Shown: positions 49,804 through 61,414 of the stretch, one piece after another
Position numbering within the stretch: the first letter of the stretch is position 1
Layout: every line of letters begins with the position of its first letter
Source: Streptomyces collinus Tu 365
GTDB lineage: Bacteria; Actinomycetota; Actinomycetes; Streptomycetales; Streptomycetaceae
Reading direction: 5' to 3'
DNA: 64,000 nucleotides
Assembly (NCBI RefSeq): GCF_000444875.1
Contig: NC_021985.1
Location: 6,096,170 to 6,160,169, forward strand
Notes under the pieces: model-generated
What the model was told of the DNA's origin: nothing
Seen by the model: the letters and a program-made list of their open reading frames with translations, nothing else
Databases searched by the model: none
Translations under genes and position numbers: made by a program

Positions 49804-50802
49804 GTGGACATCGACATGAGCGCCCTGCGGGGCTTGGTCAGGGAGAAGGAGATCTCCTTCCCCCTGCTGGTCGAGGCGATCGAGTCGGCCCTCCTCATCG
49901 CCTACCACCGCACCGAGGGAAGCCGCCGGCACGCGCGCGTGGAGCTCAACCGGGAGACCGGGCATGTGACCGTGTGGGCGAAGGAGGACCCGGAGGACCT
50001 CGAGGAGGGCCAGGAGGCCCGCGAGTTCGACGACACCCCGTCCGGCTTCGGCCGGATCGCCGCGACCACCGCCAAGCAGGTGATCCTGCAGCGGCTGCGC
50101 GACGCCGAGGACGACGCCACGCTCGGCGAGTACGCGGGCCGTGAGGGCGACATCGTCACCGGTGTGGTCCAGCAGGGCCGCGACCCGAAGAACGTGCTGG
50201 TCGACATCGGCAAGCTGGAGGCCATCCTGCCGGTGCAGGAGCAGGTGCCCGGCGAGACGTACCCGCACGGCATGCGGCTGCGGTCGTACGTGGTCCGCGT
50301 GGCCAAGGGTGTCCGGGGTCCCTCGGTGACGCTCTCGCGCACGCACCCGAACCTGGTGAAGAAGCTCTTCGCCCTGGAGGTGCCGGAGATCGCCGACGGC
50401 TCGGTGGAGATCTCCGCGATCGCCCGTGAGGCCGGTCACCGGACCAAGATCGCCGTACGGTCCACCCGTTCGGGCCTGAACGCCAAGGGTGCCTGCATCG
50501 GCCCGATGGGCGGCCGGGTGCGCAACGTGATGGGTGAGCTGAACGGCGAGAAGATCGACATCGTCGACTGGTCGGACGACCCGGCGGAGATGGTGGCGAA
50601 CGCCCTGTCACCCGCTCGGGTGAGCAAGGTCGAGGTCGTGGACCTGGCCTCCCGGTCGGCCCGGGTGACCGTGCCGGACTACCAGCTGTCGCTGGCGATC
50701 GGCAAGGAAGGGCAGAACGCCCGGCTCGCGGCCCGGCTCACGGGCTGGCGGATCGACATCCGCCCGGACACCGAGCAGGCCGGGGACCGGGACGGGGAAT
50801 AG
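49804..50802 (+). CDS. nusA: Transcription termination/antitermination factor NusA
   Basis: A 332-residue NusA of the short actinobacterial form. Residues 1-120 are the RNA-polymerase-binding domain (ALRGLVREKEISFPLLVEAI), 130-200 an S1 domain (GDIVTGVVQQGRDPKNVLVD), and 210-325 two KH domains (NAKGACIGPMGGRVRNVM and LAIGKEGQNARLAARLTGW). It lacks the acidic repeats of the E. coli protein, as expected. The GTG start lies two bases after the rimP stop, within its ribosome site GGAGG. It links transcription pausing and termination to the translation genes downstream. Confidence 0.95.
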   Translation: MDIDMSALRGLVREKEISFPLLVEAIESALLIAYHRTEGSRRHARVELNRETGHVTVWAKEDPEDLEEGQEAREFDDTPSGFGRIAATTAKQVILQRLRDAEDDATLGEYAGREGDIVTGVVQQGRDPKNVLVDIGKLEAILPVQEQVPGETYPHGMRLRSYVVRVAKGVRGPSVTLSRTHPNLVKKLFALEVPEIADGSVEISAIAREAGHRTKIAVRSTRSGLNAKGACIGPMGGRVRNVMGELNGEKIDIVDWSDDPAEMVANALSPARVSKVEVVDLASRSARVTVPDYQLSLAIGKEGQNARLAARLTGWRIDIRPDTEQAGDRDGE

Positions 50803-50914
50803 CCGGGGAATAGATCTCGGCCGTGAGCCGCTGAGATCACGTCAGCCTGGTGCAAGCAAGTGTTCGACTTCTGCCCCGGAGGGGTGAGGTCGGTCCGGGG
50901 AGGTAGACTTAGGA

Positions 50915-51196
50915 GTGTCTGGCCGGACGCGAGCCCGCGCATGCCCTGAGCGCACCTGTGTGGGGTGCAGGCAGCGAGCGGCCAAAGACGTTCTGCTGCG
51001 GACCGTGGCGGATCAGGAACAGTGCGTTCCCGATCCTCGCGGTACGCTGCCCGGCCGGGGTGCGTACGTTCACCCCGACCCGGTCTGTCTCGACCAGGCG
51101 GTGCGCCGCCGGGCGTTCCCGAGGGCGCTTCGCGTCCCGGGGCCGCTCGACATAAAGGCGTTGCGCCGGTACGTCGAGCAGACGGACAGTTGCTGA
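50915..51196 (+). CDS. ylxR: YlxR family RNA-binding protein
   Basis: A 93-residue protein between nusA and infB, the standard place for ylxR. PERTCVGCRQRAAKDVLLRT with the CxxC-like pair and PGRGAYVHPDPVCLDQAV are family signatures. The function is nucleoid-associated or RNA-binding, not well defined. The GTG at 50915 follows a TAGACT box by five bases, hinting at its own promoter with a leaderless transcript; a GGGGAGG also lies upstream, so both routes are possible. The 112-base gap after nusA supports an internal promoter. Confidence 0.88.
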   Translation: MSGRTRARACPERTCVGCRQRAAKDVLLRTVADQEQCVPDPRGTLPGRGAYVHPDPVCLDQAVRRRAFPRALRVPGPLDIKALRRYVEQTDSC

Positions 51197-51359
51197 GCAG
51201 GCAACACGGTAAGAAAGCGTCGCGCGGAAGCCCCCGTGCGGCCTGGTACCTCGCGAGTCGAAAGCAGGTCGAGATTGCGATGAGCACTCGATGAGTACGC
51301 GATGAGTACGCCCATGAAGTAGCGACGGTCCGGCTTCACCCGGACCTCAAAGGAGCGAA

Positions 51360-54425
<3,066 letters not shown>

Positions 54426-54440
54426 CACCCACGGTGGCTG

Positions 54441-54479
54441 ACGCTGGCCGACGGGACTTCCGGTCCCGTCGGCCAGCGT
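54441..54479 (+). terminator. First hairpin after infB (17-bp stem)
   Basis: ACGCTGGCCGACGGGAC (54441-54457) pairs perfectly with GTCCCGTCGGCCAGCGT (54463-54479) around a 5-base loop. Confidence 0.8.
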
Positions 54480-54517
54480 GCCGTTCCCGGGCCCGCCACG
54501 GTGGGCCCGGGAACGGC
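54480..54517 (+). terminator. Second hairpin after infB (15-bp stem)
   Basis: GCCGTTCCCGGGCCC (54480-54494) pairs with GGGCCCGGGAACGGC (54503-54517), starting at the very next base after the first hairpin. AAAACCCCGT follows. The tandem arrangement should stop most transcripts between infB and the next gene. Confidence 0.8.
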
Positions 54518-54622
54518 AAAACCCCGTCGAGCCCCAGGCGGGAACGGGGTACCGTTCTTGATGTCCCCGGCCATACGGACCCGGGGCCATCGATCCCGGA
54601 CCGGCGGGTGAACCGGTGACAC

Positions 54623-54916
54623 ATGTACGTGGGGACTCTGTCCTTCGACCTGCTCCTCGGCGACGTCCACTCGCTGAAGGAGAAGCGCTCCGTCGTCCGC
54701 CCGATCGTCGCCGAACTCCAGCGGAAGTACACCGTGAGCGCGGCGGAGGTGGATCATGTGGACCTCCACCGGCGGGCGATCATCGGCCTCGCCGTGGTCT
54801 CCGGCGACGCGACGCACCTCACCGACGTACTCGACCGGTGCGAGCGGCTGGTCGCCGGCCGCCCCGAGGTGGAACTGCTGTCCGTGCGACGGCGCATCCA
54901 CGGCGACGACGACTAG
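54623..54916 (+). CDS. DUF503 family protein
   Basis: A 97-residue protein. MYVGTLSFDLLLGDVHSLKE with KRSVVRPIVAELQRKY is the conserved N-terminal half of DUF503, a ferredoxin-like fold found beside rbfA in many Gram-positive genomes. Its role is unknown; the constant placement suggests ribosome assembly. GTGA upstream is a weak ribosome site. It follows the double terminator, so it must start from its own promoter or from readthrough, and it precedes rbfA by 49 bases. Confidence 0.88.
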   Translation: MYVGTLSFDLLLGDVHSLKEKRSVVRPIVAELQRKYTVSAAEVDHVDLHRRAIIGLAVVSGDATHLTDVLDRCERLVAGRPEVELLSVRRRIHGDDD

Positions 54917-54965
54917 ACCCAGAACACCTGAGAACGCAGAAGAAGAAAGAACGGGAGACGGACCA

Positions 54966-55436
54966 GTGGCCGACAACGCGCGGGCGAAAAGGCTGGCGGA
55001 CCTCATCCGGGAGGTGGTGGCCCAGAAGCTGCAGCGCGGGATCAAGGACCCGCGGCTCGGCTCGCACGTCACCATCACGGACACCCGGGTCACGGGCGAC
55101 CTGCGGGAGGCGACCGTCTTCTACACGGTCTACGGGGACGACGAGGAGCGGAAGGAAGCGGCCGCCGGCCTGGAGAGCGCCAAGGGCATCCTGCGCTCCG
55201 AGGTGGGCCGCGCCGCGGGCGTGAAGTTCACCCCGACCCTCACCTTCGTCGCGGACGCGCTCCCGGACACCGCCAAGACCATCGAGGACCTCCTCGACAA
55301 GGCGCGGCAGTCCGACGCCCAGGTCCGCGAGGCCTCCGCGGGCGCCGCGTACGCCGGTGGCGCCGACCCGTACCGCAAGCCGGCCGACGACGAGGTCGCC
55401 GACACGACCGACACGGACGGCGACGCCGCGGAATGA
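54966..55436 (+). CDS. rbfA: Ribosome-binding factor A
   Basis: A 156-residue protein binding the 30S subunit during 16S rRNA maturation. ADLIREVVAQKLQRGIKDPR with VTITDTRVTGDLREATVFYT forms the KH-like core; LPDTAKTIEDLLDKARQSD closes it. An acidic, disordered tail of about 35 residues follows. GTG at 54966 is the start, after GGGAGACGG. Its stop overlaps the truB ATG (ATGA). Confidence 0.94.
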   Translation: MADNARAKRLADLIREVVAQKLQRGIKDPRLGSHVTITDTRVTGDLREATVFYTVYGDDEERKEAAAGLESAKGILRSEVGRAAGVKFTPTLTFVADALPDTAKTIEDLLDKARQSDAQVREASAGAAYAGGADPYRKPADDEVADTTDTDGDAAE

Positions 55437-56338
55437 CCCAGAAGCACACCACGCCCGACGGCCTCGTCATCGTCGACAAGCCGTCGGGCTTCACTTCGCA
55501 CGACGTGGTCGCCAAGATGCGCGGTATCGCACGCACGCGCCGCGTCGGCCACGCCGGCACCCTCGACCCGATGGCGACGGGCGTTCTCGTCCTCGGCGTC
55601 GAGCGCGCCACCAAGCTCCTCGGGCACCTCGCCCTCACGGAGAAGGAGTACCTGGGCACCGTCCGCCTGGGCCAGAACACCGTCACCGACGACGCCGAGG
55701 GGGAGATCACCTCCTCCACCGACGCCTCCAAGGTGACCCGCGACGCCATCGACGCCGGCATCGCCAAGCTGTCCGGCGACATCATGCAGGTGCCGTCCAA
55801 GGTCAGCGCCATCAAGATCGACGGCGTGCGCTCCTACAAGCGGGCCCGCGAGGGCGAGGACTTCGAGATCCCCGCCCGCCCGGTGAGGGTCTCCTCCTTC
55901 GCCGTGTACGACGTCCGCGACGCCGTGGCCGAGGACGGGACCGCCGTGCTCGACCTGGTGGTCTCCGTGGTCTGCTCCTCCGGCACCTACATCCGCGCCC
56001 TCGCCCGGGACCTCGGCGCCGACCTCGGCGTGGGCGGCCATCTGACCGCGCTGCGCCGCACCCGCGTCGGGCCGTACAAGCTGGACGCCGCGAAGACGCT
56101 CGAACAGCTCCAGCAGGAGCTGACCGTGATGCCCGTCGCCGAGGCCGCCTCGGCCGCGTTCCCGCGCTGGGACGTCGACGCCAAGCGCTCCCGGCTGCTC
56201 CTCAACGGTGTGCGCCTCGAGATGCCCGAGGAGTACGCGGGCACCGGTGCCGTCGCCGTGTTCGGCCCCGAGAACCGCCTCCTCGCGCTGGTCGAGGAGC
56301 ACAAGGGCAAGGCGAAGAGCCTGGCCGTCTTCGGCTGA
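55433..56338 (+). CDS. truB: tRNA pseudouridine-55 synthase
   Basis: A 301-residue enzyme that makes pseudouridine 55 in the T-loop of tRNA. VGHAGTLDPMATGVLVL holds the catalytic Asp and the TruB motif, KVSAIKIDGVRSYKRAREG the second motif, and SGTYIRALARDLG the third. A C-terminal PUA-like segment (ARLLLNGVRLEM-type, here RLLLNGVRLEMPEEY) ends the protein. It is coupled to rbfA by a 4-base overlap and is followed by a 13-bp hairpin. Confidence 0.95.
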   Translation: MTQKHTTPDGLVIVDKPSGFTSHDVVAKMRGIARTRRVGHAGTLDPMATGVLVLGVERATKLLGHLALTEKEYLGTVRLGQNTVTDDAEGEITSSTDASKVTRDAIDAGIAKLSGDIMQVPSKVSAIKIDGVRSYKRAREGEDFEIPARPVRVSSFAVYDVRDAVAEDGTAVLDLVVSVVCSSGTYIRALARDLGADLGVGGHLTALRRTRVGPYKLDAAKTLEQLQQELTVMPVAEAASAAFPRWDVDAKRSRLLLNGVRLEMPEEYAGTGAVAVFGPENRLLALVEEHKGKAKSLAVFG

Positions 56339-56370
56339 CCCGCAGTCACCCCGTCACCGGCGGGACGCAA

Positions 56371-56400
56371 CCGCTCCACGGGCGTCTGCCCGTGGAGCGG
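56371..56400 (+). terminator. Hairpin terminator after truB
   Basis: CCGCTCCACGGGC (56371-56383) pairs with GCCCGTGGAGCGG (56388-56400) with a 4-base loop. It separates the rbfA-truB transcript from the large protease-like NTPase gene. The 236 bases beyond hold no gene. Confidence 0.75.
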
Positions 56401-56636
56401 CGGCCACGGGGTACTGCCACTCGCCGCCGCTCCACGGTCCCCCCTCGGTTCCCCCACCCCTAGCCTGTGTCCAGGCGCTCCCGCCTATTCACCCGACCGG
56501 GCAGGCGCTCGGAGTGAAGCGGGGGAGCGGAAGGGGGCGCTTTCTCCGCGCGACCTGTCCCACTGATCATCACGTGCCTACCGTCGAAGGTGAGGACACG
56601 TGGACAGGGGCGTGGCAGGCGCGGGGAGGTACGGCC

Positions 56637-59600
56637 ATGGCGGGACCGATCGGTGAGGCGGACCGCACCGGCGCCCCCGGCGCGGTGGCCGACCGTACGC
56701 AGGCACGCGCCCCGGGCGACCGTACGCATGAGACGGATGTCGTGACGAGCGCCGACGCCTGCGGTGCGGGAGCGGGCCCGCTCCCGGACCGAGCCGAAGG
56801 CGCCGGCCCCGCCGTCGCGCGGGCTCGCACCGACGTCCTCGTCCGGATCCACGACCTGGCCGGCCGCCCGCGCGGCATCGGCTTCCTCGCCGACCACGAC
56901 GGCACCCTCCTCACCAGCCACGAGGCCGTCGACGGCCTCGCCCGGCTGGTGCTGCACGCGGGCCCCGGCCGCACCTGCGTGGTCGGCGCAGACGCCGTCA
57001 CGGCGCTGCCCGAGCAGGACCTGGCCCTGATCCGCACCGAGGGCCTGGACGTCGAGCCGCTGCCCCTGACCACCCGCGAACGCGTCGAGGCCGGCACCTA
57101 CGTCCGCATCGCCGCGGGCTGCTGGCGCGAGGCACGGGTACTGGCCGCGACCCAGGTGACGTACACCGCGACCGACCGCTTCCACCTCATCGAGGACGCA
57201 CTGGAACTGGCCGTGGGCACGGCCGGGCAGGACGCGCTCCGGCTCGGCGGAGGGGCCGCCGGGGGACCGGTGCTGGACGCGGAGACCGGCACGGTGCTCG
57301 GCGTCCTCGGCACCGCCCTGCACTCCGCCCGGCGCGACTGCGGCTTCGCGGTCCCGCTGCGGCCCGCCGACGGCCCCCTGGCCGAGCTGCTCGTCCGCAA
57401 CGCGACCACCGTGCCCGCCTACGGCGCCGACCTCAACCTGGCCGGCGTCCTGGAACTGACAGCCACCTCGGTGGGCGAGGACGGACCCACGTTCAGCGAC
57501 CTGGGACACACCGGCGCCACCGGCCCCGCCCATCCGGTACGCCCGGTCGAACGGGCGGGCGTGGCAGCGGAGTTGTCCGCCTTCACCACCGGCGACCGCC
57601 ACGTGCTCGGCCTCGTCGGCGCCCCCGGCAGCGGCCGTACGACGGAACTCGCGGCCCTCGCGTCCCGCCGCGCCCGGACCGGGCCGCCCGAGCCCACCCT
57701 GTGGCTGCGCGGCGCCGACCTGAAGGACACCGACGACTCGGTGGCCGACGCCGCCCGCCGCGCCCTGCGCCGCGCCGCCCGCATCGTCGCCGCCTCCCGC
57801 GGCACGCACCACACCGGCCTGGGCGACCTCACCCCCACCCGCGTGGCCCGCCTCGCCCGGCAGGCGGGGCGCCCGCTGCTGCTCCTGCTCGACGGCCCCG
57901 AGGAGATGCCGTCCGCCCTCGCCCACCGGCTGCCCGCGTGGACCTCGGGCACGGCCGACTGGCTGCGGGCGAGCGGGGCACGCCTGGTGGTGGCCTGCCG
58001 GGAGGAGCACTGGGAACGGGCCGGCGCCGAGTTCCCGGCCGACCTGCTGCACGGGCAGCGGCACGGCGGGCCCGCCCTGCCGCCGTGCGTACCGCTCACC
58101 GGCCTCGACGAGGACGAGGCCCGCCTGGCCCGGGCCCGCCACGGCGTCCCCGACGGCGCCCTCACCGGCCGCGACGCCCGCCACCCGCTCACCCTGCGCC
58201 TGTTCTCCGAGGTCCGCGCCGCACTCCCCGACGCGGCCCCCACCCGGCCCGTCGACCGGCACGAGGTCTTCGCCGCCCACCTCGACCTCGTGTGCCTGCG
58301 CGTCGCGGTCCGCCTCGCCGCCGGGAACGGGCTGCGGGGCACCGCCGTACGGCGGCTCGCGGCCCGGGTCGCCGGCCAGGTGCACGAGGCCGCGCGGCGC
58401 AGCCTCGGCCCCGGCCAGGGCCACCTGGACCGCTCGTCCTTCGAGGAGCTGTTCCCCTGGGGACCCGCCCCGGCCCGGCTCGGCGGCGGCTCCGGCTGGG
58501 CCTCCGCCGTCCTCACCGAAGGTCTCCTGGTCCCCGCCGGCCCCGGCTACCGCTTCGCACACGAGGAACTGGCCGACTGGATCCAGGGCACCCACCTCGA
58601 CCTCGACGAGGCCCTGGACGCCCTGATCCACCGCCCCCACCCGCCGGGCGGCACCGAACCACTCCCCGTCCCGCACCACCGGGCAGGCCCGGTCGTCCAG
58701 TCCCTGCTCCTCCTCGGCCGCCAGCAGGGGCCCGGCGCACTCGGCGCCCGCCTGCGCGACCTGGCCGACGCCCTGGACCGGGACCCCGCCTCCTGGTGGG
58801 CCGCCCGGCTGCTGGGCCGCACCCTGCTCCAGGTCCCGGACGCGACGCCGTACACGGACGTCCTGCGCCTCCTCGCCGACCACATCGTCGGCCGCCGCCG
58901 CGAACAGCGGCCCGTACCGGCCGAGTTCGGCCCCGCCTTCTGGACCGAGCTGCCCCTGCCGGACGCGGAGCGCTGCGCGCTGCTGCGCCGCCTGGTCCTG
59001 GCCGACGGAGCCCCACCCGGCCCCGGCGACCGCGAGGAACACGCCGGCGAGCGCTACCTCGACGCCGCCGCCCGGCTGCTCGCCGCCGACCCCACCGCCG
59101 TACAGCCCCATCTGATCGCGTGGTTCGACGACGAGCGGCCACTGCCCGCGACCCCGCACGCCACCGTCGCCACCGCGGCGCAGGCGCTGCTGCACACCCA
59201 CCGCCACGGCGCCCTGGACGAACTCACCGAACAGCTCGTGCGCAGCCCGCACCCCCGGGCCGACGAACTGCTCGCCGTCCTCGCCGAGGACGAGCCCTCC
59301 GCCGTCTGCCGGGCCGTCGACCGCTGGGCGCACCACGAGCACCCCGCCCGCCGGGCCGCGGCCCTGGCCTGCGGGCTGCGCGTGGCCGCCCACGCGCACA
59401 CGCCCGCCGACCGCGAGCTGCTGCGCTACGCCGCTCTCGCCCTGCTCGCCCGCCCCGTCGACCGCCCCCTGCACGGCGGCGCGCTCACCCTCCTGGTCCG
59501 CGACCCGCAGACCCGCGCCCGGTATCTCGCCGAGGCCCTGCGCCACTTCGCCGACGGCGACCCGCGGATCCCGCCCGACGCCCTGATCCCCGTCCTGACC

Positions 59601-60254
59601 ACCCACGCCGGACCCGTCCTGGAGGCCTTCGGGGCCCGCCTGGCCGGCGGTCCGGACACCGGGGAGACGCTGCGGGCCCTGGCCGGCGTCACCAACCCGG
59701 CGCTCACCGGCAGGATCGCCGCGCTGATCCAGGAGACGGCGGCACCGCGCCCCGAGGCCGCCGGTCATCTGGCCGCCTACGTCGACCGCCGCCTCGACGC
59801 CGGCCCGACCTCCCGCGCCACCTTGCTGCCCCTGGTCACCGGCCTGGCCGACAACGGCTCCGAGCGCCTCAGGGCCGCCCTCGCCGGCGTCCTCGCCACC
59901 CCCGGCGCCCCGGCGTCCCGTGCCCTGCGCGAGGAACTGCTGGACATCCTGCTCGCCCACGAGCGTGACCCGGACGTCCTGGACGCCGTCCTGCACGCGG
60001 CGGCCCCCCACGGCGACGGCCGCGACGCGGAGCTGCGCGCCCTGGTCCACCGCACCGGCCTGCTCCTCGGCCGCACGCCCGACGGCGCCACCCGTTTCGA
60101 CTGGAGCCTGGTCGTCCTGGCCCGGCACGTGCCCGGCTTCGCCGCCCGGATGGCCCGCTGGCTGGGCGAGACCCCGCAGGACTGGGCCGCGGTGGTGGGC
60201 CCCAGCGCCCACCGCATGATCGAGAACCTGGCGGGGGTACGGGTGCCGGCCTGA
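56637..60254 (+). CDS. Trypsin-like (inactive) domain fused to a P-loop NTPase and helical repeats
   Basis: A 1205-residue soluble protein. Residues 1-65 are disordered. Residues 66-270 are a trypsin-like fold: H95 in LLTSHEAVDG and D128 in EQDLALIRT sit as in S1C proteases, but the serine position in GGAAGGPVLD is A208, so it should not cleave peptides. Residues 300-480 are an NTPase: Walker A GAPGSGRTT near 328, Walker B RPLLLLLDGPEEM near 415, then RLVVACREEHWE. Residues 500-1205 are a helical, HEAT-like repeat tail. The plan resembles STAND signalling ATPases. GGGAGG precedes the ATG at 56637. It sits alone between truB and ribF with no partner gene. The role is unknown. Confidence 0.8.
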   Translation: MAGPIGEADRTGAPGAVADRTQARAPGDRTHETDVVTSADACGAGAGPLPDRAEGAGPAVARARTDVLVRIHDLAGRPRGIGFLADHDGTLLTSHEAVDGLARLVLHAGPGRTCVVGADAVTALPEQDLALIRTEGLDVEPLPLTTRERVEAGTYVRIAAGCWREARVLAATQVTYTATDRFHLIEDALELAVGTAGQDALRLGGGAAGGPVLDAETGTVLGVLGTALHSARRDCGFAVPLRPADGPLAELLVRNATTVPAYGADLNLAGVLELTATSVGEDGPTFSDLGHTGATGPAHPVRPVERAGVAAELSAFTTGDRHVLGLVGAPGSGRTTELAALASRRARTGPPEPTLWLRGADLKDTDDSVADAARRALRRAARIVAASRGTHHTGLGDLTPTRVARLARQAGRPLLLLLDGPEEMPSALAHRLPAWTSGTADWLRASGARLVVACREEHWERAGAEFPADLLHGQRHGGPALPPCVPLTGLDEDEARLARARHGVPDGALTGRDARHPLTLRLFSEVRAALPDAAPTRPVDRHEVFAAHLDLVCLRVAVRLAAGNGLRGTAVRRLAARVAGQVHEAARRSLGPGQGHLDRSSFEELFPWGPAPARLGGGSGWASAVLTEGLLVPAGPGYRFAHEELADWIQGTHLDLDEALDALIHRPHPPGGTEPLPVPHHRAGPVVQSLLLLGRQQGPGALGARLRDLADALDRDPASWWAARLLGRTLLQVPDATPYTDVLRLLADHIVGRRREQRPVPAEFGPAFWTELPLPDAERCALLRRLVLADGAPPGPGDREEHAGERYLDAAARLLAADPTAVQPHLIAWFDDERPLPATPHATVATAAQALLHTHRHGALDELTEQLVRSPHPRADELLAVLAEDEPSAVCRAVDRWAHHEHPARRAAALACGLRVAAHAHTPADRELLRYAALALLARPVDRPLHGGALTLLVRDPQTRARYLAEALRHFADGDPRIPPDALIPVLTTHAGPVLEAFGARLAGGPDTGETLRALAGVTNPALTGRIAALIQETAAPRPEAAGHLAAYVDRRLDAGPTSRATLLPLVTGLADNGSERLRAALAGVLATPGAPASRALREELLDILLAHERDPDVLDAVLHAAAPHGDGRDAELRALVHRTGLLLGRTPDGATRFDWSLVVLARHVPGFAARMARWLGETPQDWAAVVGPSAHRMIENLAGVRVPA

Positions 60255-60394
60255 CCGGCGGGGCCCGCGGGTGGGAACGTGCGCCCGGTCACAGCCTCCA
60301 TGCCGATGCGGGCCCGAGGCACCCGGCATGGCACCCTTAGACCTGCACAACAGGTCAACGGTAGACACGGACACGGGTTCGAGGAGCGGTCACA

Positions 60395-61342
60395 GTGCAG
60401 CGCTGGCGTGGCTTGGAGGACATCCCCCAGGACTGGGGGCGCAGCGTCGTCACCATCGGTTCCTACGACGGCGTCCACCGCGGCCACCAGCTGATCATCA
60501 GGCACGCGGTCGACCGCGCGCGTGAGCTGGGCGTCCCGGCCGTCGTCGTCACCTTCGACCCGCACCCCAGCGAGGTCGTCCGCCCCGGCAGCCACCCGCC
60601 GCTGCTCGCCCCGCACCACCGCCGCGCCGAGCTGATGGCGGACCTGGGCGTCGACGCGGTCCTCGTCCTCCCCTTCACCACCGAGTTCTCGAAGCTGTCG
60701 CCCGCCGACTTCGTGGTCAAGGTCCTGGTCGACAAGCTGCACGCCAAGGCGGCCGTCGAGGGCCCGAACTTCCGCTTCGGCCACAAGGCCGCCGGTGACG
60801 TCGAGTTCCTCGCCGAACAGGGCAAGATCTACGACTTCGAGGTCGAGGTCGTCGACCTGTACGTCTCCGGCGAGGCGGGCGGCGGTCAGCCGTTCTCCTC
60901 CACGCTGACCCGGCGCCTGGTCACCGAGGGCGACGTGGCCGGCGCCCGGGAGATCCTGGGCCGCCCGCACCGCGTGGAGGGCGTGGTCGTCCGCGGCGCC
61001 CAGCGCGGCCGCGAACTGGGCTTCCCGACGGCCAACGTCGAGACGCTCCCGCACACCGCGATCCCCGCCGACGGCGTCTACGCGGGCTATCTGCACGCGC
61101 AGGGCGAGATCATGCCGGCCGCCATCTCGGTGGGCACCAACCCGCAGTTCGACGGCACCGAGCGCACGGTGGAGGCGTACGCCATCGACCGCGTCGGGCT
61201 CGACCTGTACGGCCTGCACGTCGCCGTCGACTTCCTCGCCTACGTGCGCGGCCAGGCCAAGTTCGAGTCGCTGGAGGCCCTGCTGGAGCAGATGGCCGAG
61301 GACGTGAAGCGCTGCCGGGAGATCGTCGCGTCGGAGGCGTGA
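60395..61342 (+). CDS. ribF: Bifunctional riboflavin kinase / FAD synthetase
   Basis: A 315-residue enzyme that turns riboflavin into FMN and then FAD. Residues 15-180 form the nucleotidyltransferase domain: TIGSYDGVHRGHQLII (adenylylation signature) and FSSTLTRRLVTEGDV. Residues 185-310 form the kinase domain: GRELGFPTANVE and AAISVGTNPQFDG. The GTG at 60395 has GAGGAGCGG upstream. It follows the NTPase gene by 140 bases and ends at a strong bidirectional terminator. Confidence 0.94.
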   Translation: MQRWRGLEDIPQDWGRSVVTIGSYDGVHRGHQLIIRHAVDRARELGVPAVVVTFDPHPSEVVRPGSHPPLLAPHHRRAELMADLGVDAVLVLPFTTEFSKLSPADFVVKVLVDKLHAKAAVEGPNFRFGHKAAGDVEFLAEQGKIYDFEVEVVDLYVSGEAGGGQPFSSTLTRRLVTEGDVAGAREILGRPHRVEGVVVRGAQRGRELGFPTANVETLPHTAIPADGVYAGYLHAQGEIMPAAISVGTNPQFDGTERTVEAYAIDRVGLDLYGLHVAVDFLAYVRGQAKFESLEALLEQMAEDVKRCREIVASEA

Positions 61343-61367
61343 TCCTCCCGCGGTATCCGTGACACAC

Positions 61368-61402
61368 GAGGGCGGCCGGTGCACTGCGCACCGGCCGCCC
61401 TC
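61368..61402. terminator. Bidirectional terminator between ribF and the ParA-like gene
   Basis: GAGGGCGGCCGGTGC (61368-61382) and GCACCGGCCGCCCTC (61388-61402) form a perfect 15-bp stem with a 5-base loop, between two convergent stop codons. Confidence 0.8.
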
Positions 61403-61414
61403 GGTCGTCCCGCC

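Noticed and set aside
56460..60374. A 1304-codon minus-strand open frame opposite the NTPase gene
   Set aside because: The plus strand shows ordered domains and a good ribosome site; the minus product is Gly/Ala/Val/Gln filler.
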